Program-made: the position numbers and the translations under genes | Part shown: positions 45,429-52,607 of the stretch, one piece after another | Position numbering within the stretch: position 1 is the stretch's first letter | Layout: the number at the start of each line of letters is the position of its first letter | The notes under the pieces: generated by a model | Databases searched by the model: none | Told to the model about the DNA's origin: nothing | The model's input: the letters and a program-made list of their open reading frames with translations, nothing else | Source: Pseudomonas putida | GTDB taxonomy: Bacteria; Pseudomonadota; Gammaproteobacteria; Pseudomonadales; Pseudomonadaceae | Assembly (NCBI RefSeq): GCF_028682635.1 | Contig: NZ_JANHLK010000013.1 | Coordinates: forward strand, 124,001 to 188,000 | Direction of reading: 5' to 3' | Length of the DNA: 64,000 nt

Positions 45429-45698
45429 ATGAACTCGCGCGCCCTGCTCGTTTCAATCGCCCTTGTCTGTGCCGCATCGACCGGCATTGCCCAGGCCAAT
45501 GACCCCGCCACACAAAACGTGCCCTCCTATCACTACGGCATGCCATTGCACGTGGGCAAAGTGATTGCGCTGAGCGAACCCACGACCCTGGACTGCGAAG
45601 TGATTACGGCGACGATGAAGTACATCGACTCACAATCGGGCCAGCCTGCAGAAGTCGCCTACCGAAAACTGTCTGACGCTTGCAGTTATCAGAACTGA
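45429..45698 (+). CDS. DUF2790 small periplasmic protein
   Basis: An 89 aa exported protein with a clear signal peptide (LLVSIALVCAASTGIAQA, cleavage near residue 22). Its mature part shows the DUF2790 pattern: YHYGMPLHVGKVI, a Cys in LDCEVITATMKYID and a second Cys near the end (SDACSY), probably a disulphide pair. This family is nearly limited to Pseudomonas and has no assigned function; several members are metal- or stress-responsive. The start follows a nested stem-loop by 10 bases. The frame is open upstream to 45372 but lacks a sensible signal there. Confidence 0.82.
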   Translation: MNSRALLVSIALVCAASTGIAQANDPATQNVPSYHYGMPLHVGKVIALSEPTTLDCEVITATMKYIDSQSGQPAEVAYRKLSDACSYQN

Positions 45699-45787
45699 AG
45701 GAAAATTCTGATTTAACGCCTTGCGGTACTCGTGGGGAATTTCAGGCGCTATGCTCAGGCGCTTCCTCACTGCCGCAAGGATTCGCC

Positions 45788-46183
45788 ATGCAGTTGTCGT
45801 TTCGTACGTTATCGACATCAACCGCCGCTTTGTGTTTGCTGCTGGCACTGGCCTGGGGCGTCATGCCCGACTGGCTGCTGGCCACCTGGGATATTGAATA
45901 CTCGCCGACCGCAGGCCTCATTGCACGACGCATAGCAGTACTGTTCGCAGCATTGGGGGTGATGTTCTATCTGGTGCGCAACCAGGCGCCCTCCGCGTCT
46001 CGCCAGGCATTGGCCATTGGCTTTGTGGTGGGCTGCTGGGGGCTGGCGATACTGGGTTTCGGCGAATGGCTCAATGGCCATGCCGGTCCGGGTATCCTGC
46101 TGGCAGTCGGGGTTGAACTGGCGCTGGGCCTGGCGTTTTTCCAGACCCGGCGCGAATCGGCAGAATTTGAAACAACCGCTTAA
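45788..46183 (+). CDS. Small four-helix membrane protein, unknown function
   Basis: A 131 aa inner-membrane protein with about four TM helices: AALCLLLALAWGVMPDWLL, IAVLFAALGVMFYLV, ALAIGFVVGCWGLAILGF and GPGILLAVGVELALGLAFF. It has a short charged tail. The ATG at 45788 follows GCAAGGATTCGCC; the open frame upstream to 45680 overlaps the DUF2790 gene. Its stop and that of the convergent DUF1652 gene share a TTAA palindrome. I do not recognise the family well enough to name it. Confidence 0.75.
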   Translation: MQLSFRTLSTSTAALCLLLALAWGVMPDWLLATWDIEYSPTAGLIARRIAVLFAALGVMFYLVRNQAPSASRQALAIGFVVGCWGLAILGFGEWLNGHAGPGILLAVGVELALGLAFFQTRRESAEFETTA

Positions 46184-46452
46184 AGCGCTTTGCGCATGCC
46201 CTGGCTATGCCCGGGTTCCGTGTAGTGGTTTTGGAGATCGGAACGCAGAACGGCGATCAGTTCGTTGATTTCCCGACAGCCATTGAGTTGCTGGGCGTCG
46301 ATACCGGTTTTCAAAAGATCGAGTTGATCGGTTTCACGATCGGTAAACACTTTTACAGTCATGGACAAGTCAGGCGACAGCGTGCATTGACAGCGTTTTG
46401 GTAGAAAACTGCTTTCAATGATATTGCGAAGTTCCAAGGCAGAAAGAAACAT
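46180..46452 (-). CDS. DUF1652 protein
   Basis: A 90 aa protein matching the Pseudomonas-specific DUF1652 pattern: LELRNIIESSFLPKRCQC at the start, a SMTVKVFTD strand, then LLKTGI and INELIAVLRSDL. No signal peptide. Function unknown. It is convergent with the preceding membrane-protein gene, with overlapping stops. GGAGAGGG lies upstream of the ATG. Confidence 0.85.
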   Translation of the reverse strand: MFLSALELRNIIESSFLPKRCQCTLSPDLSMTVKVFTDRETDQLDLLKTGIDAQQLNGCREINELIAVLRSDLQNHYTEPGHSQGMRKAL

Positions 46453-46754
46453 GGCGACCCTCTCCGTTGTGAGACTGCCAATTAACTATCGACGCTGACT
46501 CATATGGAATCCCGGTCAGCTTGAGAACAGCTACAGCATAAAACATGCCCTGAATTTCGCTGTGCAGCTCATCGGTAAATCAAGGGCTTATTGTAAGGTC
46601 TCGTAAAAATGGTCGTGCAATCTGCAAAAACGGCTTGTGCCGGTCCTGCAATTTGCACGCTGGGCGAAGGATTTGCATTGACCGCCGGCGCCGTCGAGAA
46701 TGGCCGCCAGCCGATCCAGTATCCGCTCACCCCACACATTCGCAAGGAGGCATC
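46453..46754. other. Intergenic region upstream of ecotin
   Basis: A 302-base gap without a supported gene. It contains an imperfect inverted repeat with arms at 46614-46626 and 46647-46659 (11 of 13 pairs, CGTGCAAtcTGCA type) enclosing a small CGGC-TTGT-GCCG hairpin. This is a candidate operator or structured leader for eco. An AAGGAGG ribosome site precedes eco. Confidence 0.5.
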
Positions 46755-47237
46755 ATGGGTTCATCGACCATCAGTACCACCGTCGGGCTGATTGCCGTCA
46801 CGCTGTCCGGCATCGTCCACGGGGCAAAACTCGAAGACGTCGCACCCTTCCCGAAACCGGACAGCGGTTTCACCCGCCAGGTCATCCACCTCACGCCACA
46901 AACCCGTGAAGACGATTTCCAGGTCGAGATCCTTGCCGGCAAGACCCTGGCAGACGACTGCAATCGCCAGCGCCTGGGCGGCATTCTCGAAGAGAAGAAC
47001 CTCGAAGGCTGGGGCTATCCGTTCTATCGCCTGGACAAAGTCATCGGCCCGATGAGCACCCTGATGGCCTGCCCCGATGGCAAGAGCACGCAGGCGTTCG
47101 TGCCGGTGGTCGGCGACGGTTTCATGCTGCGCTATAACAGCAAGCTGCCGATCGTGCTCTACGTCCCCAAGGACATCGAGGTGCGCTACCGGGTCTGGTC
47201 AGCCTCCAGCAAGGTCGATAAAGCCGTCGCGGAGTAG
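46755..47237 (+). CDS. eco: Ecotin, periplasmic serine protease inhibitor
   Basis: A 160 aa ecotin. A signal peptide (LIAVTLSGIVHGAK) leads to the mature start AKLEDVAPFPKPDSGF. The reactive loop STLMACPDG has Met at P1 and the conserved Cys, paired with the Cys in LADDCNRQRLGG. FMLRYNSKLPIVLYVP and VRYRVWSA complete the family pattern. Ecotin dimers inhibit trypsin-fold proteases in the periplasm and protect against host or competitor enzymes. The ATG at 46755 has AAGGAGG 5 bases upstream. It is convergent with the threonine dehydratase gene, 12 bases apart. Confidence 0.94.
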   Translation: MGSSTISTTVGLIAVTLSGIVHGAKLEDVAPFPKPDSGFTRQVIHLTPQTREDDFQVEILAGKTLADDCNRQRLGGILEEKNLEGWGYPFYRLDKVIGPMSTLMACPDGKSTQAFVPVVGDGFMLRYNSKLPIVLYVPKDIEVRYRVWSASSKVDKAVAE

Positions 47238-47249
47238 GCCTTACATGCA

Positions 47250-48263
47250 TCAAGCGAGCGTGTCGCACAACGCGGCACGCTCGGCGACATGGCGCAAACT
47301 GTCGAAATTGATATTGGCACCCGACTCGATGGCGATGAACGTCTGGCCGCGGGTCTTGCTTCTCGCCACGTACTTCTTGATGCCCGCCACCGCCAATGCA
47401 CCGGAAGGTTCGGCGATCGAGCGGGTATCGTCATAGATATTCTTTATTGCAGCGCAAAGCTCATCATTGCTGACGGTCAGCACCTCATCGACGCAAAACC
47501 GGCATACCTCGAAACCATGGGCACCGATCTGGGCGACCGCCACCCCATCGGCGAAGGTGCCGACGTGGGGCAGGACGACACGTTGATCGGCCTCCAGCGC
47601 CGCTTTCAAGCAAGCGGAATGTTCCGACTCGACGCCGATGATGCGCACTTCTGGCCGCAGGTATTTGATGTACGCCGCGATGCCGGCGATCAGGCCGCCA
47701 CCGCCCACCGGTACGAAGATCGCGTCCAGCGGACCTTGGTGCTGGCGCAGGATCTCCATGGCCACGGTGCCCTGCCCGGCAATCACATCAGGGTCGTCGA
47801 AGGGCGAAACAAAGGTCTTGCCGGTTTTTTCCGCCAGATCCAGCGCATAGGCCAGGGCAAACGGAAAACTCTCGCCGTGCAACAACGCCTGTGCGCCACG
47901 ACTGCTCACTCCGAGCACCTTCAATTCCGGTGTCGTCGCGGGCATCACAATTGTCGCTTCGATCCCCAGCTCACGCGCCGCCAACGCCACCCCCTGGGCG
48001 TGATTGCCTGCCGAAGCCGTCACCACGCCCCGCGCCTGTTGCTCAGCACTCAATTGTACGAGCTTGTTGTAGGCACCCCGGATCTTGAAGGAAAAGGTCG
48101 GTTGCAAATCTTCGCGTTTAAGCAGGATCTGATTGCCCAAGGCTGCGGACAACGCCGGAGCTGGTTGCAAGGGAGTGCGCACCGCCAGTTCATAGACCGG
48201 CGCGGCAAGGATTTTCTTGACGTAATGCTCAAGCAGGGTTTGTTGGGCGGGCACACTGGTCAT
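47250..48263 (-). CDS. ilvA: Short-form threonine dehydratase (PLP), no ACT domain
   Basis: A 337 aa fold-type II PLP enzyme that deaminates threonine to 2-oxobutyrate, the first step to isoleucine. The PLP lysine lies in FSFKIRGAYNK, the phosphate loop is VGGGGLIAG and the Ser near the pyridine N is in ESGANINFD. It ends soon after LRHVAERA, where full IlvA (about 500 aa) continues into two ACT domains. Feedback by isoleucine at the enzyme is therefore probably lost. The gene is preceded by a candidate attenuator with a short leader ORF, which could supply control at the RNA level. A second, full-length ilvA is expected elsewhere in the genome. AGGAGA lies 5 bases before the ATG. Confidence 0.87.
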   Translation of the reverse strand: MTSVPAQQTLLEHYVKKILAAPVYELAVRTPLQPAPALSAALGNQILLKREDLQPTFSFKIRGAYNKLVQLSAEQQARGVVTASAGNHAQGVALAARELGIEATIVMPATTPELKVLGVSSRGAQALLHGESFPFALAYALDLAEKTGKTFVSPFDDPDVIAGQGTVAMEILRQHQGPLDAIFVPVGGGGLIAGIAAYIKYLRPEVRIIGVESEHSACLKAALEADQRVVLPHVGTFADGVAVAQIGAHGFEVCRFCVDEVLTVSNDELCAAIKNIYDDTRSIAEPSGALAVAGIKKYVARSKTRGQTFIAIESGANINFDSLRHVAERAALCDTLA

Positions 48264-48307
48264 GATCGTCTCCTGACATTGATCAGAGCCCCGAGACAGA
48301 AAATGAA

Positions 48308-48374
48308 AACCCGCCTCAAGGGCGGGTTGGGTGCTGCAGTCGTGAGCTAGCCCGCCAAATGAGGAATGGCGGTA
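48308..48374 (-). promoter_or_regulatory. Candidate transcription attenuator of ilvA
   Basis: Read on the minus strand, four alternately pairing segments are present: 1, ACCGCCA (48373-48367); 2, TTGGCGGG (48358-48351); 3, AACCCGCC (48328-48321); 4, GGCGGGTT (48315-48308). Segments 3:4 form an 8-pair hairpin followed by TTCATTTT, a terminator. 2:3 would be the antiterminator, with 6 pairs. 1:2 would be the protector, with 6 pairs. Segment 1 lies in the Ile/Thr codons of the leader ORF. Confidence 0.65.
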
Positions 48375-48412
48375 ATAATGCTTGGCTGGCAGCGCAATAC
48401 GGTGGAAGTCAT
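48347..48412 (-). CDS. Candidate ilvA leader peptide
   Basis: A 21-codon ORF upstream of ilvA on the same strand, ending inside the attenuator. Codons 12-16 read Ile-Ile-Thr-Ala-Ile, and Thr also occurs at codons 2 and 4. A ribosome stalled at codons 12-13 for lack of charged Ile-tRNA would cover segment 1 and free segment 2 to block the terminator. The ribosome site is weak (GGAT about 11 bases before the ATG), which is the main doubt. Confidence 0.55.
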   Translation of the reverse strand: MTSTVLRCQPSIITAIPHLAG

Positions 48413-48469
48413 GTCCGGAAAATATCCGGGCGTGGATGGCAAGTCAATGGTTCGATTTCAAGATAGCCA

Positions 48470-48516
48470 TCGCGAGCAAGCTCGCTCCCACACTTGATCT
48501 CGGTCGAATGTGGGAG
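48470..48516. repeat. REP pair, one arm shortened
   Basis: A full copy TCGCGAGCAAGCTCGCTCCC is followed by a truncated inverted copy (TGTGGGAGCCAGG), between the sugar dehydrogenase and the ilvA leader. Confidence 0.75.
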
Positions 48517-48524
48517 CCAGGCCT

Positions 48525-49676
48525 TTACTTCAATCCCACCCTGTACAGCCCACCATCCTCTTCATCGGTCAGTACATACAAATATCCATCCGGGCCCTGT
48601 CGGACATCACGGATGCGCTTGTCGAGTTCGCCCAGCAAGCGCTCTTCGTGAACCACCTTGTCGCCGTCGAACTGCAGGCGAATCAGCTCCCGGGTGACCA
48701 GCGCGCCAATGAACGCGTTGTGCCGCCAGGCCTTGAAACGGTCGCCGTCGTAGAAGGCCAGGCCGCTCAGGCCAGGGGATTTTTCCCAGACATGGTGCGG
48801 CCCGACGGTGCCTTCGGCGATCTTGCCGTTGGCTTCCGGGATTGGCTGACCCGAGTAATTGATGCCGTGGGTGGCCAGCGGCCAGCCGTAGTTCTTGCCG
48901 CGCTCGATGATGTTGACCTCATCACCGCCCTGCGGACCGTGTTCGTTTTCCCAGAGCGTGCCGGTCCAGGGGTTGAGCGCCGCCCCTTGCGGGTTACGCA
49001 CACCGTAGGCCCATATTTCCGGGCGCACGCCGGCTTGTCCGACAAAGGGGTTGTCCTCGGGCACCTTGCCGTCCGGATAGATCCTGACGACCTTGCCCTG
49101 CAACTTGTCGAGGTCCTGAGCGGTGGGCCGGTCGTTGTTTTCCCCCAGGGTAATGAACAGATAGCCATCCCGGTCGAACACCAGCCGCGAACCAAAATGG
49201 TTGCCGACCGAGAGCTTGGGCTCCTGGCGGAAGATCACCCGGAAATCCTTCAGTGTCGTCAGGTCTTCGGACAACCGTCCGCGACCGACCGCGGTACCGG
49301 CCTTGTCACCCTGACCGCCACCTTCGGCATAGGACAGGTAGATCATCCGGTCTTGCTTGAAGTCGGGTGACAGCGCCACATCCAGCAAGCCGCCCTGCCC
49401 CTTGGCCCAGACCTTGGGCACGCCATTGAGTGGCGCCGACAATTTGCCCTCGGCCGTTACCACGCGCAGGTTGCCCGGACGTTCGGTGACCAGCATGCCC
49501 TGGCGATCAGGCAGAAAGGCCAATGACCAGGGATGCTCAAGTCCGGTCGCGATCGGCGTGAGCTCAAGGGTGCCCTGCTCGCTTTGCATGTCCCGGGCAG
49601 TCGTTGCGAGAACAGGCAGGCTGACGGCGAACAAGGTGCTGGCGCAGAAAGTGGCCAGGAGGGTTTTACGCAACAT
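48525..49676 (-). CDS. PQQ-dependent soluble aldose sugar dehydrogenase family (YliI-like)
   Basis: A 383 aa periplasmic six-bladed beta-propeller of the GSDH family. It has a signal peptide (ATFCASTLFAVSLPVLA), then LELTPIATGLEHPWSLAFLP and VTERPGNLR, the standard opening of this family. GQGGLLDVALSP and the His in NEHGPQGGDE fit the PQQ/active-site blades. It probably oxidises aldoses in the periplasm if PQQ is present; no cofactor gene is in the window. A small proline-rich exported protein is encoded just upstream on the same strand. Confidence 0.88.
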   Translation of the reverse strand: MLRKTLLATFCASTLFAVSLPVLATTARDMQSEQGTLELTPIATGLEHPWSLAFLPDRQGMLVTERPGNLRVVTAEGKLSAPLNGVPKVWAKGQGGLLDVALSPDFKQDRMIYLSYAEGGGQGDKAGTAVGRGRLSEDLTTLKDFRVIFRQEPKLSVGNHFGSRLVFDRDGYLFITLGENNDRPTAQDLDKLQGKVVRIYPDGKVPEDNPFVGQAGVRPEIWAYGVRNPQGAALNPWTGTLWENEHGPQGGDEVNIIERGKNYGWPLATHGINYSGQPIPEANGKIAEGTVGPHHVWEKSPGLSGLAFYDGDRFKAWRHNAFIGALVTRELIRLQFDGDKVVHEERLLGELDKRIRDVRQGPDGYLYVLTDEEDGGLYRVGLK

Positions 49677-49718
49677 GCACGATTCCTTTTGTCATGGATA
49701 CAGGCAGCTGCCTCTCTT

Positions 49719-50060
49719 TCAAGGGCTGCGGGGAGGTGGATTGGGGATGAACTTCGGGGCACTGGTGGGGGCCGAGCCTTGGGGGTAGCGATTGCCGATG
49801 CCACCGTTGTCGAGGGTGGGCGGACGTGGCACCGGCACGGTATTCGGCCCATGGATGGCAGGGGCATTGGGTTGCGTGCCCTGCATGCTGTTTGGATTGG
49901 CCCGGCGGATCGGGCTGTTGTAGGGATTATTGTTGGTGCTGCCCGGAAGGTTTTGCGCCACCTGCAACGGAGCGCCGGGCGAAGCGACGTCGGCCTGTGC
50001 CGCATGACCGAGTACGCCGCTCAATGCCAGCACGATAAGGCCAGGTACGTATCGATTCAT
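49719..50060 (-). CDS. Small exported Pro/Asn-rich protein, unknown function
   Basis: A 113 aa protein with a signal peptide (LIVLALSGVLGHAAQA, cleavage near residue 23). The mature part is low-complexity and rich in Pro, Asn and Gly (NLPGSTNNNPYNSP, PVPRPPTLDNGG). No domain is recognised. It lies 42 bases upstream of the PQQ-type dehydrogenase on the same strand, so they may be co-transcribed. Probably disordered and periplasmic. Confidence 0.7.
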   Translation of the reverse strand: MNRYVPGLIVLALSGVLGHAAQADVASPGAPLQVAQNLPGSTNNNPYNSPIRRANPNSMQGTQPNAPAIHGPNTVPVPRPPTLDNGGIGNRYPQGSAPTSAPKFIPNPPPRSP

Positions 50061-50252
50061 GGGATGCCTCTCGACCTGTGCGTGAATAAAGTCTTCGATA
50101 GCACGCTACGCCTGGGGTTCGGATTTGTTAACACAAACCTTGCCGGCAAGATGTAACACGAAGTTGATGCGCGGCCAGGACCGGGCCGCAGGCCGCTGAA
50201 ACTTTTGCGCAGAGCCCAAGGTCACCTGATCATCACTTTCGGGAAGACGACC

Positions 50253-51113
50253 ATGGCACGGGCAATCTGGAAAGGCGCGATCAGTTTCGGGCTGGTGCAT
50301 ATTCCTGTGGCGCTGGTCTCGGCGACGTCCTCCCAAGGGGTGGATTTCGACTGGCTCGACAGCCGCAGCATGGACCCGGTGGGCTATAAGCGCGTCAACA
50401 AGGTCACCGGCAAGGAAGTCACCAAAGAGCACATCGTCAAAGGCGTGCAGTACGAAAAAGGCCGATACGTGGTGCTCAGCGAAGAAGAAATTCGCTCGGC
50501 GCATCCCCTGTCGACCCAGACCATCGATATCTTTGCCTTTGTCGACGCCGAGCAGATCCCGCTGCAGAACATCGACACGCCCTATTATCTGGCACCGGAC
50601 AAACGCGGAGGCAAAGTCTACGCCCTGTTGCGCGAAACCCTGACCAAGACCAACAAAGTCGCGCTCGCCCGCGTGGTGCTGCATACCCGCCAGTACCTGG
50701 CGGCCTTGATGCCGCTGGAAAAGGCCATGGTCCTGGTCAAACTGCGCTGGCCGGCGGAGGTTCGCAGCCTGGACGAACTGGCATTGGGCCCCGATGTGAC
50801 AAAGGCCGAGCTGGCCAAGGGCGAACTGGACATGGCCAAGCGCCTGGTGCAGGACATGAGTGTCGAGTGGTCGCCGGAGGATTACCGGGACGAATTCGAA
50901 GACAAGATCATGGCCCTGGTGGACAAGAAAGCCCATGAAGGCAAGATCGAGGATGTTGAAACGGCCACGGGCGAAGAGGAGCGCAAGACGGCGGATGTGA
51001 TTGATTTGACCGAGTTGCTCAAGCGAAGCCTGGGGGGCAAGGGGGCGGCCAAGGCGCCTGCCAAGCCCAAGTCGACGACCAAGCCGGCGGCGAGGAAGAA
51101 AGTCAGCAAGTGA
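50253..51113 (+). CDS. ku: Ku protein of bacterial non-homologous end joining
   Basis: A 286 aa bacterial Ku. The start MARAIWKGAISFGLVHIPV is the family hallmark, followed by the Ku core ring (about residues 10-200, with YEKGRYVVLSEEE and YLAPDKRGGK). The C-terminal Lys/Ala-rich tail (AAKAPAKPKSTTKPAARKK) is typical and contacts DNA. It binds double-strand ends and recruits LigD, which is not encoded here. The ATG at 50253 is used; the upstream open frame to 50205 is not conserved. A REP pair follows. Confidence 0.94.
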   Translation: MARAIWKGAISFGLVHIPVALVSATSSQGVDFDWLDSRSMDPVGYKRVNKVTGKEVTKEHIVKGVQYEKGRYVVLSEEEIRSAHPLSTQTIDIFAFVDAEQIPLQNIDTPYYLAPDKRGGKVYALLRETLTKTNKVALARVVLHTRQYLAALMPLEKAMVLVKLRWPAEVRSLDELALGPDVTKAELAKGELDMAKRLVQDMSVEWSPEDYRDEFEDKIMALVDKKAHEGKIEDVETATGEEERKTADVIDLTELLKRSLGGKGAAKAPAKPKSTTKPAARKKVSK

Positions 51114-51132
51114 TGTGTTGGATGTTCCGGCC

Positions 51133-51207
51133 TCTTCGCTGGCAAGCCAGCTCCTACAGGTTTTGTGTGCACCGCCAATCTCTGTAGGAGCTGGCTTGCC
51201 AGCGAAG
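51133..51207. repeat. Paired REP element (GTAGGAGCTGGCTTGCCAGCGAA type)
   Basis: Two inverted copies lie between the convergent ku and lpxO genes. Same variant as at 11485. Confidence 0.88.
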
Positions 51208-51213
51208 GCGTCC

Positions 51214-52113
51214 TCAGATCACAACAAAAATCGCCAGCAACCCACCAAAAAACGCCCACTTCTGCAGGTAATACAGCTTGCGATTGCGCTTCTTCAACGC
51301 CTTGCCGTGCAGGCGAACCTTGTAGATCTTGCCAAACAGCCGGTTGATCCCACCCGTCTTGTCCCCCGCCTCGTTCGGCGCACCGGCAGCCGACATGACA
51401 TTGCGGCTGAACCAGCCATTGAACGCCGCCGCCCAGCGGTATTTCATCGGTCGCTCAACGTCGCAGAACAGGATGATGCGGTTCTGCCCGGTGGTGTTTT
51501 CCGCGTAATGAATAAACGTTTCGTCGAACATCACCGCCTCACCATCGCGCCAGTGATAGTTCTCGCCATCGACATTGATGTAGCAACCGGCATCATTGGG
51601 CGTTTCCAGGCCCAGGTGGTAACGATAGGAACCGGCATACGGATCGCGATGGCGAACCAGTTTCGACCCCGGCGGCAACTCGGCGAACATCGCCGCCTTG
51701 ATCGAGCCGATGCCCTGCACCAGTTCGGTGGTGCGCGGGCAGAGTTTCATCGCCGACGGGTGGCTGTCGCCGTACCACTTGAGGTAGAAGCGCTTCCATC
51801 CGGTCTTGAAGAAGGAGTTGAAACCAACGTCGTCGTAATCGTTGGAGCGCTTGATTTCCCCCGCCTTCAGCAAATTCTGGCCTTCGGCGCGAATTTCTTC
51901 CCAGTGGGTCTGCAGCGGCGTCAGGTCGGGAAAATCCGCCGGGTTGAGAAACGGCTTGTTGGGGATCTTCGAGAACAGATAAAGGAAGCAATTGATCGGC
52001 GCCAGGAACGTCGAGTGGTCGCTCAGTTGACGGCCCAGTTTGTGGCGCACGCGACCGCGCAGGTGGACATAGGCGATGGAAACAAGGTACACAGCGGCAA
52101 TGATGAGCTTCAC
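51214..52113 (-). CDS. lpxO: Lipid A 2-hydroxylase LpxO
   Basis: A 299 aa Fe(II)/2-oxoglutarate-dependent dioxygenase of the aspartyl/asparaginyl hydroxylase fold that 2-hydroxylates the secondary laurate of lipid A at the inner membrane. It has an N-terminal TM anchor (KLIIAAVYLVSIAYVHLRG) and a second C-terminal hydrophobic helix (AFFGGLLAIFVVI). The metal ligands are in VRHRDPYAG and ETFIHYAEN. The start is taken as the GTG at 52113, giving the family start MKLIIAA; an in-frame GTG 12 bases upstream adds four residues. Convergent with ku. Confidence 0.9.
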   Translation of the reverse strand: MKLIIAAVYLVSIAYVHLRGRVRHKLGRQLSDHSTFLAPINCFLYLFSKIPNKPFLNPADFPDLTPLQTHWEEIRAEGQNLLKAGEIKRSNDYDDVGFNSFFKTGWKRFYLKWYGDSHPSAMKLCPRTTELVQGIGSIKAAMFAELPPGSKLVRHRDPYAGSYRYHLGLETPNDAGCYINVDGENYHWRDGEAVMFDETFIHYAENTTGQNRIILFCDVERPMKYRWAAAFNGWFSRNVMSAAGAPNEAGDKTGGINRLFGKIYKVRLHGKALKKRNRKLYYLQKWAFFGGLLAIFVVI

Positions 52114-52607
52114 GGAAATCGTCACACGTCAGAGGTGAACAAACTGCGCCCCCTGGCGGCCAATGGCCTGTGGGGCTTGTGCAGCGTCTGAAAACCAAAC
52201 AGCGGGCCCGATGACCCGTCCTTGAGCCGATGCCGACGTTCGGCATCAAGTGAAAGATGGCATTTTAGCCATCGTCTGTAACCAATTGTTAGCTTTCAAA
52301 TGTGAAAATCTGTCCGTTGATACCGGCAATGCGTCGGTGCGGCCTTATTGCCCTATCGTTTAAAGAGCCAGACCAGTACAATCGCCGCCAAACTTTACGC
52401 GCCCCCCTTGGTTGATGACGGGAACGATCCCGGCCTCAGCGCACTTCGACTCGGGCCAAGCGCTCCATATGCTGCTGTCCACTTATTGCCAGATGGATCT
52501 TCCGCTTCTGACCGGGATGCATTTCCCGTGATCCGAATGACGGAAACGGGTACTGATTCGGTACTGCCGCAACCCTAGCTACTCTGAATGCTTCGCAGGA
52601 AAAACCT
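52114..52607. other. 494-base divergent intergenic region
   Basis: The region lies between lpxO and the ABC-F gene. It holds a perfect palindrome GATGCCGA-CGT-TCGGCATC (52229-52247) without a T tract, so it is more likely an operator or RNA hairpin than a terminator. An open frame at 52348-52578 has no recognisable product and I do not call it. No RNA gene was identified, although an sRNA cannot be excluded. Confidence 0.45.

Noticed and set aside
52348..52578. A 76-codon frame in the lpxO-ybiT gap
   Set aside because: No ribosome site, signal or family pattern; kept only as part of the intergenic description.
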